The notes under the pieces were generated by a model that saw only the letters and a program-made list of their open reading frames with translations, did no database searches and was not told the DNA's origin. Source: Anaerobacillus sp. (GTDB lineage: Bacteria; Bacillota; Bacilli; Bacillales_H; Anaerobacillaceae). Taken from it: a DNA stretch of 15,345 nt. Location: contig SKOL01000069.1 of NCBI GenBank assembly GCA_007120055.1, positions 1 to 15,345 of the forward strand, read 5' to 3'. Both the position numbers and the translations under genes were made by a program. Of the stretch, positions 7,186-13,908 are shown piece after piece (positions within the stretch are counted from its first letter, which is position 1; each line of letters opens with the position of its first letter).

Positions 7186-7276
7186 GATAGTGAGGTCAAA
7201 TACGGAGTGTCTCTGAAAAACCAAAGGTTTGTGGCACTTCAAGTATTTGAAATTCATTCTTTTTTTGGTGTAGGCG

Positions 7277-7305
7277 TTGCTGTTATAGTTGGAAATTGAT
7301 ACAAT
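7277..7305 (+). promoter_or_regulatory. Promoter of tnpA, giving a leaderless start
   Basis: TTGCTG (7277-7282) and TACAAT (7300-7305) are 17 bases apart. The expected transcription start, about 7 bases after the -10 box, falls on the A of ATG 7312. No ribosome binding site is present, so the tnpA transcript may be leaderless. Confidence 0.5.
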
Positions 7306-7311
7306 AAGTGC

Positions 7312-7710
7312 ATGGATAAATATAGAAGAACAAACACAACCGTTTCATTATTAAACTATCATTTTGTTTTTTGTCCTCGTTATCGAAGAAAAATATTTCT
7401 TCGTAATGATGTAGAAAAACGTTTTAAAGAATTGGTTCAAGAAGTGTGCGAAGAATTTGAAATACAAATTGTAGCCATTGAATGTGATAAGGACCATACA
7501 CATATGTTTCTTAATGCGCTACCTAATCTAAGTCCTTCTGAAATTATGGCGAAAATTAAAGGGTTCACTTCCAAAAAACTAAGAGAAGAGTTCCCGCACC
7601 TTCAACACTTGCAAAGTCTTTGGACTCGTTCATTTTTTGTTTCTACTGCTGGTAATGTATCGAGCGAAACGATGAAAAGATACGTTGAAAATCAAAAGAA
7701 AAGGAGTTAG
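7312..7710 (+). CDS. tnpA: TnpA, Y1 (HUH) single-strand transposase
   Basis: This 132-residue transposase of the IS200/IS605 family excises and inserts the element as single-stranded circles by cutting at the subterminal hairpin ends. It has the HUH motif as His62-Thr-His64 (DHTHMFLNALP) and the catalytic tyrosine Tyr124 in KRYVENQ. The conserved strand LLNYHFVFCPRYRRKIF (13-29) and SLWTRSFFVSTAG are also present. The length is normal for the family and no frame damage is visible, so it may be active as a dimer. The start ATG 7312 has no ribosome binding site but sits at the predicted transcription start. The stop codon (7708-7710) abuts the tnpB ribosome binding site, so translation is probably coupled. 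Confidence 0.95.
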   Translation: MDKYRRTNTTVSLLNYHFVFCPRYRRKIFLRNDVEKRFKELVQEVCEEFEIQIVAIECDKDHTHMFLNALPNLSPSEIMAKIKGFTSKKLREEFPHLQHLQSLWTRSFFVSTAGNVSSETMKRYVENQKKRS

Positions 7711-7717
7711 AAAGGAG
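7711..7717 (+). promoter_or_regulatory. Ribosome binding site of tnpB
   Basis: AAAGGAG starts one base after the tnpA stop and lies 9 bases before ATG 7727. It fixes the tnpB start there and not at the earlier in-frame TTG 7685. Confidence 0.7.
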
Positions 7718-7726
7718 TTGAAGGCT

Positions 7727-9211
7727 ATGGCAAGAAAACGGACACCGACTTATACCATTGAATTCCCCATCACCATCCCCACTTGGCAACAACATCGTTT
7801 GGAAAAGAAGTTCAAGATGGCTAGAGTTGTCTATAACTCTTGCCTAGGTGAAGCTTTAAAACGACATCAAGCAATAAAGTCGGATAAAGAATATCGCATC
7901 CTCCTTAAAAAACCAAAGTCAAAAGAACGGGATCGTCTACTTTCAAATATTCGATTAAATTATTCTTTCTCTGAATATGGAATACATAGCTTTGTGAAGT
8001 CTGTTCAAAAGAAGTTTAAAGAACACATCGGAAGTTTTGAAGCACAAAAACTTGCAACTAGAGCTTTTCAAGCTGTTGAGAAACTCCATTTTGGTCAATC
8101 AAAAAAAGTTCACTTTAAAAATAACACTGATGATATTTCAGTTGAGAATAAATCAAATAAAACGGGCTTAAGATTTGCAAAAGGCAACATTCTTTGGGGT
8201 GATAAACCAACAAAGAAAAACCCTAAACCTAAAAATTGGCTCTGTGTGCCGGTTTCACCGAAACCAAACGATGAATATGCGCATTTGGCTTTAATGGATC
8301 AGACGAAATACGTTCGTATTTTAAAACGTGAAGTACGTGGTAAAGTTCGTTATTTTGTTCAACTTATTCAAGGGGGCTATCCGCCTAAAAAAAGAAATCG
8401 TAAGGTTTGTAACGATGAAACAAAACGCGTAGGTATCGATATCGGTACGTCTACAATTGCGATATGCAGTGACGAAAAAGTACAACTTCAAGAACTTGCG
8501 CCCGAATGTAAAGTGGATGAAAGCAACCTCAGACGAATTCAACGTAAAATGGATAGGTCGAAAAGAAAGACCAATCCTACTAATTTTAATGAAAACGGAA
8601 CAATAAAAGAAGGAAGACTAAGTTGGACATATTCTAAAAACTACGAAAAACTACGAAAAAAAAGAAAAGAATTTTATCGTAAAATTTCTGTTCAAAGGAA
8701 AATGTCTCACGAAAAATTAGCAAACGAAATCCTTTGCCTTGGTTCTGATATTCGAGTCGAAACCATGCGGTTTCATTCTCTACAAAAACGTTCAAAAAAT
8801 ACAACTCGCAATAAGAAGAATGGTAAAATCAATCGTAAAAAAAGATATGGTAAATCAATAGCTCGTCGTGCTCCTGCGATACTATTAACAATCATTGACC
8901 GAAAACTTGGTTATCAAGGTCGTTGTTTGAAAAAAATAAATACTTATGCAACAAAAGCGAGCCAATTCAACCATATAACAGGAGAATACAGGAAAAAACA
9001 ACTCTCTGAACGTTGGAATAATTTTGGACAAATCCTCATCCAACATGATTTATATAGTGCTTTTTTAATAAGTAACACAAACGAAACGCTTAATTCTGTT
9101 GATATAGATTTATGTAACGAAAAATGGAATAAATTTGTGAAACTACACAACCTTGAGGTTGAACGTTTAAAACAATCCCAAGATCGAACACTGCGCTGGT
9201 TTGTCGCATAA
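7727..9211 (+). CDS. tnpB: TnpB, RuvC-type RNA-guided endonuclease of IS605 (zinc-ribbon cysteines absent)
   Basis: This basic protein of 494 residues is long for TnpB (usually about 350-450). TnpB proteins use an omega-RNA made from the right end to cut matching DNA next to a short TAM. The RuvC catalytic residues are visible: Asp238 in GIDIGTST, Glu345 in RVETMRF and Asp441 in IQHDLYSAFL. The N-terminal half holds the WED/REC-like region with many Lys and Arg. The segment normally carrying a four-cysteine zinc ribbon (about 408-440, TKASQFNHITGEYRKKQLSE and on) contains no cysteine, so this fold is changed or metal-free. A C-terminal tail of about 50 residues follows the last RuvC motif. 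The start is set by AAAGGAG, 16 bases after tnpA. The frame is intact. Confidence 0.9.
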   Translation: MARKRTPTYTIEFPITIPTWQQHRLEKKFKMARVVYNSCLGEALKRHQAIKSDKEYRILLKKPKSKERDRLLSNIRLNYSFSEYGIHSFVKSVQKKFKEHIGSFEAQKLATRAFQAVEKLHFGQSKKVHFKNNTDDISVENKSNKTGLRFAKGNILWGDKPTKKNPKPKNWLCVPVSPKPNDEYAHLALMDQTKYVRILKREVRGKVRYFVQLIQGGYPPKKRNRKVCNDETKRVGIDIGTSTIAICSDEKVQLQELAPECKVDESNLRRIQRKMDRSKRKTNPTNFNENGTIKEGRLSWTYSKNYEKLRKKRKEFYRKISVQRKMSHEKLANEILCLGSDIRVETMRFHSLQKRSKNTTRNKKNGKINRKKRYGKSIARRAPAILLTIIDRKLGYQGRCLKKINTYATKASQFNHITGEYRKKQLSERWNNFGQILIQHDLYSAFLISNTNETLNSVDIDLCNEKWNKFVKLHNLEVERLKQSQDRTLRWFVA

Positions 9212-9470
9212 AAGCAAACCTGATTGGTCGTGACACCGCCCAAAAGAAGTCGGAACGACAAGCATATCAAGAGTCTTTCTAGGCTTGTTGAGAGAAGTGC
9301 CTTGCCCTTGCGCAATACGTCCGTTAATGTTTTAGGAAAAAGTACGCCAGTGCTTTGGTGGAAACTCTTTCTGAAAAGAAAGATAAGGGCACCATTGAGA
9401 AGCTTGCAAGTATCCTAGAACCCCACTGCTTTAGCTGTGGGAGTTGTCAGCGTGGAGTGATGAAACCATG
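9212..9470 (+). ncRNA. Probable omega-RNA (reRNA) region with guide reading into dacC
   Basis: About 240 non-coding bases lie between the tnpB stop and the right end of the element, and TnpB omega-RNA scaffolds are made from this region. The scaffold probably begins inside or just after the end of tnpB and ends at GTTGTCAG (9450). The guide would be the flanking bases from 9451, CGTGGAGTGATGAAAC. Exact 5' and 3' ends are not visible from sequence. The 64-codon open frame here (9224-9418) has no ribosome binding site and is not a gene. Confidence 0.5.
9422..9441. repeat. Right-end subterminal hairpin of the IS
   Basis: CCCACTGC (9422-9429) pairs with GCTGTGGG (9434-9441) around TTTA, with a single T.T mismatch. 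This is typical of the right ends of IS605-group elements. It is followed by AGTTGTCAG and then dacC sequence. Confidence 0.8.
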
Positions 9471-10412
9471 GGTTACGGTGCACAAATTTCAGCTTTAACG
9501 TTTGCCGCCATAAAGCATCACGATCCAGGGACAGTGATTGTTAAGGTTCAGCCAGGAGAATCGGTAGGTAAAAAAGCTTTAGTAACTGTTGAGCCTCACA
9601 ACGAGCAAATAAAAGTCATTAATGAAACAAAAACGGTTACCGAAAAGGGAAAAAACACTCTCAACGTTTACCGCGAACACGGAACAAATTCAATAGTTAT
9701 AAATGGGGAGGTTCCTCTTAACGATGAGGTGATTGAAAGCTCTATAGCTGTTTGGGAGCCAACCGATTTCACCTTACATTTATTCAAACAGTCTCTAAAA
9801 GACCACGGCATTAAGCTAACAGGAAAAATAAAAAGAGCTGCAACACCAACTGAAGCTTCGATGTTAACTAAATATTCATCAAAGCCGTTGTCACAACTCA
9901 TTGTCCCGTTAATGAAACTCAGTAACAATGCTTATGCTGAGATGTTCATAAAAGAAATGGGGAAGAAGATCCACTGGGAAGGAAACTGGGAAAAAGGGCT
10001 AGAAGTCATCAATACTGAACTCGAAAAACTCGGTTTAAACCGAAAGCAACTTTTTTTAAGAGATGGCTCGGGTATTTCACATGTTAATTTAATTTCAGCT
10101 AATCAAATTTCAACATTGTTATATGAGGTTCAAGGGCAAGAGTGGTTTCCGATTTTTTATGAATCCTTACCAGTAGCTGGTGTTAATGATGAGTTAATAG
10201 GGGGGACGTTAAGATACCGATTGAAAGATGCTTCAACTTATCGAAATGTTCATGCGAAAACAGGGACACTGACGACCGTAAGTTCGATCTCTGGTTACAC
10301 GAAAACAAAAACGGGTGAAACACTGATATTTTCTATCATCTTGAATAATTTAATCGACGACCATTCTGGGAAAAGTATCGAAGATCAAATTGTTACCATT
10401 ATAACGAACTAG
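9451..10412 (+). pseudogene. dacC: 3' remnant of dacC-type D-Ala-D-Ala carboxypeptidase (PBP4a, peptidase S13)
   Basis: This fragment encodes about 320 residues of a secreted penicillin-binding protein that trims peptidoglycan stem peptides. It begins at WSDETMGYGAQISALT, which matches the middle of B. subtilis DacC (PWSDE...YGAPISALT) as I recall it. It keeps two of the three active-site motifs: SNN in LMKLSNNAYAEM (about 9921) and KTG in HAKTGTLTTVSS (about 10257). It also keeps RDGSGISH and SLPVAG. The N-terminal third, with the SxxK serine, is missing because the IS lies directly upstream, so it cannot be a working enzyme. A TTG at 9444 inside the IS end is in frame, but its only GGGAG touches it, so expression is unlikely. 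The reading frame itself is undamaged, which suggests a recent event. Confidence 0.88.
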
Positions 10413-10423
10413 GGGAGCGTGAC

Positions 10424-10466
10424 AAAGTCTCCCCAGCTTATTTAGTATTAAACTGGGGGAGACTTT
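10424..10466. terminator. Hairpin between dacC and yrzB ends
   Basis: AAAGTCTCCCCAG (10424-10436) pairs with CTGGGGGAGACTTT (10453-10466) with one bulged G and a 16-base loop. A long T-run is lacking on both strands, but the 3' arm ends in TTT. It sits between converging genes and probably terminates both. Confidence 0.6.
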
Positions 10467-10488
10467 CCTTATGGATCACAATTTATTT

Positions 10489-10767
10489 TTATTGTAGATG
10501 ATCTTGATCATTCGCATCTGCAGGATTAGCATCTACGGCGATCTGGTAGGCATCTAAAATCGCATCTCTTTCAACGGGATCCGTAATCCCAACTAAATAT
10601 TGTTCATCTTCATTTTCTTCAATTCTCATAAGAAGCGTATCTTCATGACTACGTAAAAGGGCATATGAATTTTCCTCCATATCAAAAAGAGCTTCAACGT
10701 TATAATCCTCAACATTTCCTTCATCATCTTCAATCGTTATTTTATCGCGTAAGTGCTCGTTTTCCAT
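10489..10767 (-). CDS. yrzB: DUF1292 family protein (YrzB-like)
   Basis: This 92-residue very acidic cytosolic protein has the DUF1292 (PF06949) pattern: ITIEDDEGNVEDYNVEALFDMEENSYALL followed by RIEENEDEQYLVGITDPVERDAILDAYQ, split here only for length. The function is unknown. In B. subtilis yrzB is normally beside yrrK, but here it stands alone between dacC and a peptidase gene, so it may be a second copy. AGAGGTGTG on the minus strand precedes the ATG at 10767. It is transcribed divergently from the proline iminopeptidase gene. Confidence 0.85.
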   Translation of the reverse strand: MENEHLRDKITIEDDEGNVEDYNVEALFDMEENSYALLRSHEDTLLMRIEENEDEQYLVGITDPVERDAILDAYQIAVDANPADANDQDHLQ

Positions 10768-10835
10768 TTGTCCACACCTCTCATTTAAAAGTTCGTTTTA
10801 ATTTTCCCTTACAAGCTGCACATAATGCTGTAATA

Positions 10836-10887
10836 AATTGTCTGCTGTCATGACGTAACGCTAAAAATGAGAATTTCGCAGACAATT
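10836..10887. repeat. Perfect 10-base inverted repeat upstream of the iminopeptidase gene
   Basis: AATTGTCTGC (10836-10845) and GCAGACAATT (10878-10887) are exact inverted copies separated by 32 bases, in the divergent region between yrzB and the peptidase gene. It could be a spaced operator or an RNA stem in the peptidase leader. No known regulator box was recognised. Confidence 0.5.
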
Positions 10888-10931
10888 ATGATAACCTTTA
10901 AAGTAACGTTATTAAATATGGAGGAGAGCTT

Positions 10932-11825
10932 ATGACAACAACAGAAAGTTTTATTGAAGTAAGTGGCGGGAAAGTGTGGTACGAAAAGCATGACGAAGGA
11001 ACTGGAAACACACCAGTCATTTTATTGCATGGTGGACCTGGTTCATCACACTTTTCGATGCAAGGGTTAAAAGTTCTAGCTAAAGAACGTCCTGTAATTT
11101 TTTATGATCAATTAGGCTGCGGAAAGTCTGAGCGCCCGATAGACAAAGAGCTTTGGACTTTAGATCGCTTTGTAGATGAGTTAGATCAAGTGATCGCCCA
11201 CTTCCATTTTAAAAAAGTACATATTTTAGGGCACTCGTGGGGCACGACATTAGCAGCTGCTTATTATTTAGCGAAAAAACCGAGCAATGTAACAAGCATC
11301 ATTTTTTCTAGCCCATGCTTAAGCGCACCACTTTGGGCTGAAGATCAGGAAGAAAATCGCAAACAACTACCTGAAGAAGTACAAGCGACTTTAAAAAGAT
11401 GTGAAGAGAACGGCACGACAGACTCACCAGAATACAAGGAAGCAACAGTTGAGTTTTACAAACGTTTCGTTTGTCGCCTTGATCCTTGGCCTGAAATTAT
11501 TAAAAAGGGCGCCAAATATAAAGGACCAGAGGTATACAACACGATGTGGGGACCTTCAGAATTTCACGTTACAGGAAACTTGAAATCGTTTGACTGTACA
11601 CCACAACTAAAAGAAATGACGATTCCGACTCTTTATACGTGCGGCCATTATGATGAAGCAACACCAAAATCGACGAAACTTTTTAGTGAACTAACACCAA
11701 ACTCAAAGTTCCACGTCTTCGAAAACAGTGCTCACATGCCGTATTTAGAAGAAACAGGTGAATATTTATACGTGATTAGTCAATTTTTGAAAAAAGTTGA
11801 TGACGAATTTAACGGAACGAAATAA
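10932..11825 (+). CDS. pip: Proline iminopeptidase (peptidase S33, alpha/beta hydrolase)
   Basis: This 297-residue cytosolic peptidase removes N-terminal proline or similar residues from peptides. It has HGGPGSS at 33-39 (oxyanion region, typical of prolyl iminopeptidases), YDQLGCGKS, the nucleophile elbow GHSWG with Ser102, the acid in GHYDEATP (Asp241) and the histidine in NSAHMPYLE (His268). The cap domain lies at about 125-215. The length fits the tricorn-interacting-factor-F1/PepIP group. There is no signal peptide. GGAGGAGAG sits just before ATG 10932 and a strong terminator follows, so it is a single-gene unit. The exact peptide preference is not visible. Confidence 0.92.
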   Translation: MTTTESFIEVSGGKVWYEKHDEGTGNTPVILLHGGPGSSHFSMQGLKVLAKERPVIFYDQLGCGKSERPIDKELWTLDRFVDELDQVIAHFHFKKVHILGHSWGTTLAAAYYLAKKPSNVTSIIFSSPCLSAPLWAEDQEENRKQLPEEVQATLKRCEENGTTDSPEYKEATVEFYKRFVCRLDPWPEIIKKGAKYKGPEVYNTMWGPSEFHVTGNLKSFDCTPQLKEMTIPTLYTCGHYDEATPKSTKLFSELTPNSKFHVFENSAHMPYLEETGEYLYVISQFLKKVDDEFNGTK

Positions 11826-11842
11826 AATTTTTTAACACATGC

Positions 11843-11874
11843 CATTGCTAAGAAAATTTAGCAATGGTTTTTTT
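11843..11874 (+). terminator. Intrinsic terminator after the iminopeptidase gene
   Basis: CCATTGCTAA (11843-11852) pairs perfectly with TTAGCAATGG (11859-11868) around GAAAAT. Six Ts follow. Confidence 0.93.
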
Positions 11875-12038
11875 ATGAAAAATTGCCCTTACTTACTAGC
11901 AATATTATCGGTTATTTCCCTATATACGACGCTGCAAAGAAATTATAATAGAATAATAACAATTAATTCAACGTTATGTTGTTGCGAGCGATTTTAACGA
12001 AACTACAGGAGAAGTTGAATAAATAAGGGGAAATTGAT

Positions 12039-12803
12039 GTGATTGTTAAAGAAACGAACGGAGCCTATAAAATTAACGAGATTGATCAAAAAATCGATGA
12101 TAAGAAATCCTATCACGATTTTGCAAACTTAATGACGACAGTTTTGATCGTCTTTTCCTTATACACATTAAGTTTAATTCCACTTCGAAGCTTTGTCGAA
12201 CATTTTGGTGTTTCAACGTTTGTCGATATCGCCTTAATTGGACTTTTTACAATTGTTATTTTTATATTTATAAAAAAGAGTAGCTATTCATTTGCGACAT
12301 TCGGTTTGACACTAACCAACTGGAGAAAGCATGTTCGTGAGGCGACGCTCTTGACGCTTCCGATACTTATTTTTTTCGTGTTTTTAAAATGGGGGCTTAT
12401 TACGTTTGTCCCAGCGTACTCACATATTCCTTTATTTAATTTAGGCGCGGCGTTTACTGATATTGAGTTTACGTTGACCATCTTTACGGGAACTGTGGTT
12501 ATTTATATTGTTTTTTGCTTCATACAAGAATTTATCGCAAGAGGCGGACTTCAATCAGCGTTCCACCTTTTACTTCCGGATGGAAAGGGAAAAACATTTA
12601 AAGCGATTTTACTCTCTAATTTATTATTTGCCGTGGCGCACACTCATATAGGGACAGTATTTGCTTTAGCAGCATTTATTCCAGGTCTGTTTTGGGGTTG
12701 GATGTATGCACGTCAAACCTCGATCATCGGTGTAAGTGTTTCGCACATATTAATTGGTGTATGGGTATTATTCATCTTAGGTTTTCCGGAGTTTATAAAT
12801 TAG
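12039..12803 (+). CDS. CPBP-family intramembrane protease (Abi/CAAX-protease type)
   Basis: This 254-residue integral membrane protein has a polar N-terminus of about 30 residues and then six to eight hydrophobic segments. The C-terminal half has the CPBP (PF02517) pattern: motif 1 QEFIARGG (Gln163, Glu164, Arg168), motif 2 FAVAH (Phe197-His201) and motif 3 with His236 in SVSHILIG. Family members cleave prenylated or other membrane proteins, and some act in bacteriocin immunity. Here the first Glu of the usual EExxxR is Gln, which may lower or change activity. GTG 12039 is the start: AAGGGG lies 8 bases upstream, and the overlapping ATG 12036 stops at once. A TATAAT at 11944-11949 may be its -10 box, although no good -35 box is seen. 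No bacteriocin gene is adjacent. Confidence 0.82.
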   Translation: MIVKETNGAYKINEIDQKIDDKKSYHDFANLMTTVLIVFSLYTLSLIPLRSFVEHFGVSTFVDIALIGLFTIVIFIFIKKSSYSFATFGLTLTNWRKHVREATLLTLPILIFFVFLKWGLITFVPAYSHIPLFNLGAAFTDIEFTLTIFTGTVVIYIVFCFIQEFIARGGLQSAFHLLLPDGKGKTFKAILLSNLLFAVAHTHIGTVFALAAFIPGLFWGWMYARQTSIIGVSVSHILIGVWVLFILGFPEFIN

Positions 12804-12920
12804 TTTCTAGACGAGAGAGGCGAAGAAAACCATTAGGTCCCGTTAGCTATCCCACTAATAATTTCTCATTTTATAGGGAAAATTACTCAAAATAGAGAAA
12901 TTGGGAGGTTGTTAGTTGAT

Positions 12921-13397
12921 ATGAAATATTCAAAGCTACTTTTAGTTTTAATGATGGTTTTTTCTTGGTCATCGCTTGTTTTTTTAGATAAGAAATCGAT
13001 TAAACAGTTTTTTCCAGCCTCTCTCTTTATGGCTATTTTAGTGAGAATTGTAAACTATATAGCTAAAAAAAGGAAATGGTGGTGGTGGTACGAAAAAATC
13101 CATCCTTCCGTTTCGGGCTCATTTCCTTTTGTCTGGGGTTCATTCTTTGTAAGCTCTTTTTGGATTTTGAAGTATACTTACGGCAATATAATAAAATATA
13201 CAGGCTTAAATTTATTTGCACATGCATCCTTTACATATCTTTTAGAGCCTTATCTTCAAAAGTTTGGAATTGCATCTTTAGTGCGTATGAAAAAGTACCA
13301 GCTAATGAATGTTTTTATGGTGTTGGCATTTCTTTTATACGGATTTCAAATTGTTCAAGAAAAAGCATCTGTAAAGAAAACAGTATCGTCAAACTAA
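12921..13397 (+). CDS. Membrane protein of unknown function
   Basis: This 158-residue protein is rich in aromatic residues. It has about four hydrophobic segments: LLLVLMMVFSWSSLVFL at the N-terminus, a second near FFPASLFMAILVRIV, a third near FVWGSFFVSSFWIL, and a last one at NVFMVLAFLLYGF. A basic, tryptophan-rich loop (KKRKWWWWYEKIHP) follows the second segment. It resembles uncharacterised membrane proteins of about 160 residues common in Bacillaceae, but I know no function. ATG 12921 is used. GGGAGG at 12903-12908 is 12 bases upstream, slightly far, while the in-frame TTG 12909 directly abuts it. It follows the CPBP gene by 117 bases with no clear terminator, so the two could be co-transcribed. 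Confidence 0.7.
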   Translation: MKYSKLLLVLMMVFSWSSLVFLDKKSIKQFFPASLFMAILVRIVNYIAKKRKWWWWYEKIHPSVSGSFPFVWGSFFVSSFWILKYTYGNIIKYTGLNLFAHASFTYLLEPYLQKFGIASLVRMKKYQLMNVFMVLAFLLYGFQIVQEKASVKKTVSSN

Positions 13398-13428
13398 AAG
13401 AATCTGATGAATAGAGAGGTATTTAGTT

Positions 13429-13548
13429 ATGAATACTGATATATCTAATTTAACATCAGCAGTAATTAGAATAATTACAACGAAAAAAAGTCAGAATATA
13501 GATACAACAATTTTTAGGAGGTTTGAAAAATGGAGCAGCCTGGACTAA
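13429..13548 (+). CDS. Possible 39-residue peptide overlapping the next gene
   Basis: ATG 13429 has GAGAGG 10 bases upstream and opens a frame of 39 codons (MNTDISNLTSAVIRIITTKK and on). It ends 16 bases after the start codon of the next gene, in another frame. It may be a small upstream gene coupled to that gene or a chance frame. There is no recognisable family. Confidence 0.3.
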   Translation: MNTDISNLTSAVIRIITTKKSQNIDTTIFRRFEKWSSLD

Positions 13549-13787
13549 CTTATTTTGAGAAGCTTGAAAAAATTTATGTATTAACTGAAACTGGTCAAAT
13601 GCTTCGTGAAAAAATGACGCAACTCCAAAACAATAATGAACCTTACGCGCATATTCAAGACGATTTAAATAAAATCGAACAAGAAATTAGTGCTTATACG
13701 AACGGAGCGGGGATCCACGACTTAGACTTTTCAAACATTTCCTTAGTAAATCCAGCACTATATACAACGTTTGAAGATTCTTATTAA
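13530..13787 (+). CDS. Small hypothetical protein, 85 residues
   Basis: ATG 13530 has an ideal AGGAGG (13517-13522) 7 bases upstream, and the frame ends just before a terminator, so this is very likely a real gene. The product is soluble and mostly helical: residues about 6-55 look like a helical hairpin with many Glu, Gln and Lys. The tail is more hydrophobic (LDFSNISLVNPALYTTF). No signal peptide, cysteine or catalytic motif is seen. I do not recognise the family. Confidence 0.7.
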   Translation: MEQPGLTYFEKLEKIYVLTETGQMLREKMTQLQNNNEPYAHIQDDLNKIEQEISAYTNGAGIHDLDFSNISLVNPALYTTFEDSY

Positions 13788-13792
13788 ACGAA

Positions 13793-13827
13793 TGAAGGCT
13801 TTTCGCAAGTTGTGGCGAAAGCCTTCA
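13793..13827. terminator. Bidirectional terminator hairpin
   Basis: TGAAGGCTTTTCGC (13793-13806) pairs with GCGAAAGCCTTCA (13815-13827) with one bulged T. ATTCTTT follows on the plus strand and a T-rich stretch on the minus strand. It serves the small gene upstream and probably the converging chemotaxis receptor gene. Confidence 0.8.
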
Positions 13828-13908
13828 ATTCTTTATACCATCTAAGGTGTCAGTCAGTACAATGGTTAATAGTGAAAGAGTTGTACTAACAGTTATTCGT
13901 CGGTATGA

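Larger units (their letters stand above)
7144..9450 (+). mobile_element. IS200/IS605-family (IS605 group) insertion sequence
   Basis: The element is about 2307 bases and carries tnpA (HUH/Y1 transposase) and tnpB in the same orientation. The proposed left end follows TTTTTTAC (to 7143). The proposed right end is ...GTTGTCAG (9450). Each end has a subterminal imperfect hairpin of the same design: TTTA loop, two apical pairs, then a T.T mismatch. The left hairpin starts 18 bases inside the left tip and the right one ends 9 bases before the right tip, matching the geometry known for IS608. No target duplication is expected or seen. The element interrupts a dacC-type gene. Boundaries are inferred from hairpins and from the reconstructed frame, and could be off by a few bases. 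Confidence 0.85.

Noticed and set aside
9224..9418. Open frame between tnpB and the right end
   Set aside because: It has no ribosome binding site, its composition is basic and noise-like, and it lies where the omega-RNA is expected.
9444..9453. TTG 9444 in the IS right end as a new start for the dacC remnant
   Set aside because: It is in frame, but the only GGGAG directly touches it, and the product would lack a signal peptide and the SxxK serine.
12804..12908. Riboswitch-like wording (AAACCATT and GTTAGCTATCCC) before the membrane protein gene
   Set aside because: I could not fold it into a c-di-GMP or preQ1 type structure, and the matching pieces are short and out of order.
13858..13888. 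AGTACAA/TTGTACT inverted repeat near the chemotaxis gene end
   Set aside because: Seven pairs with a long loop, beside a stronger terminator; no separate role is indicated.
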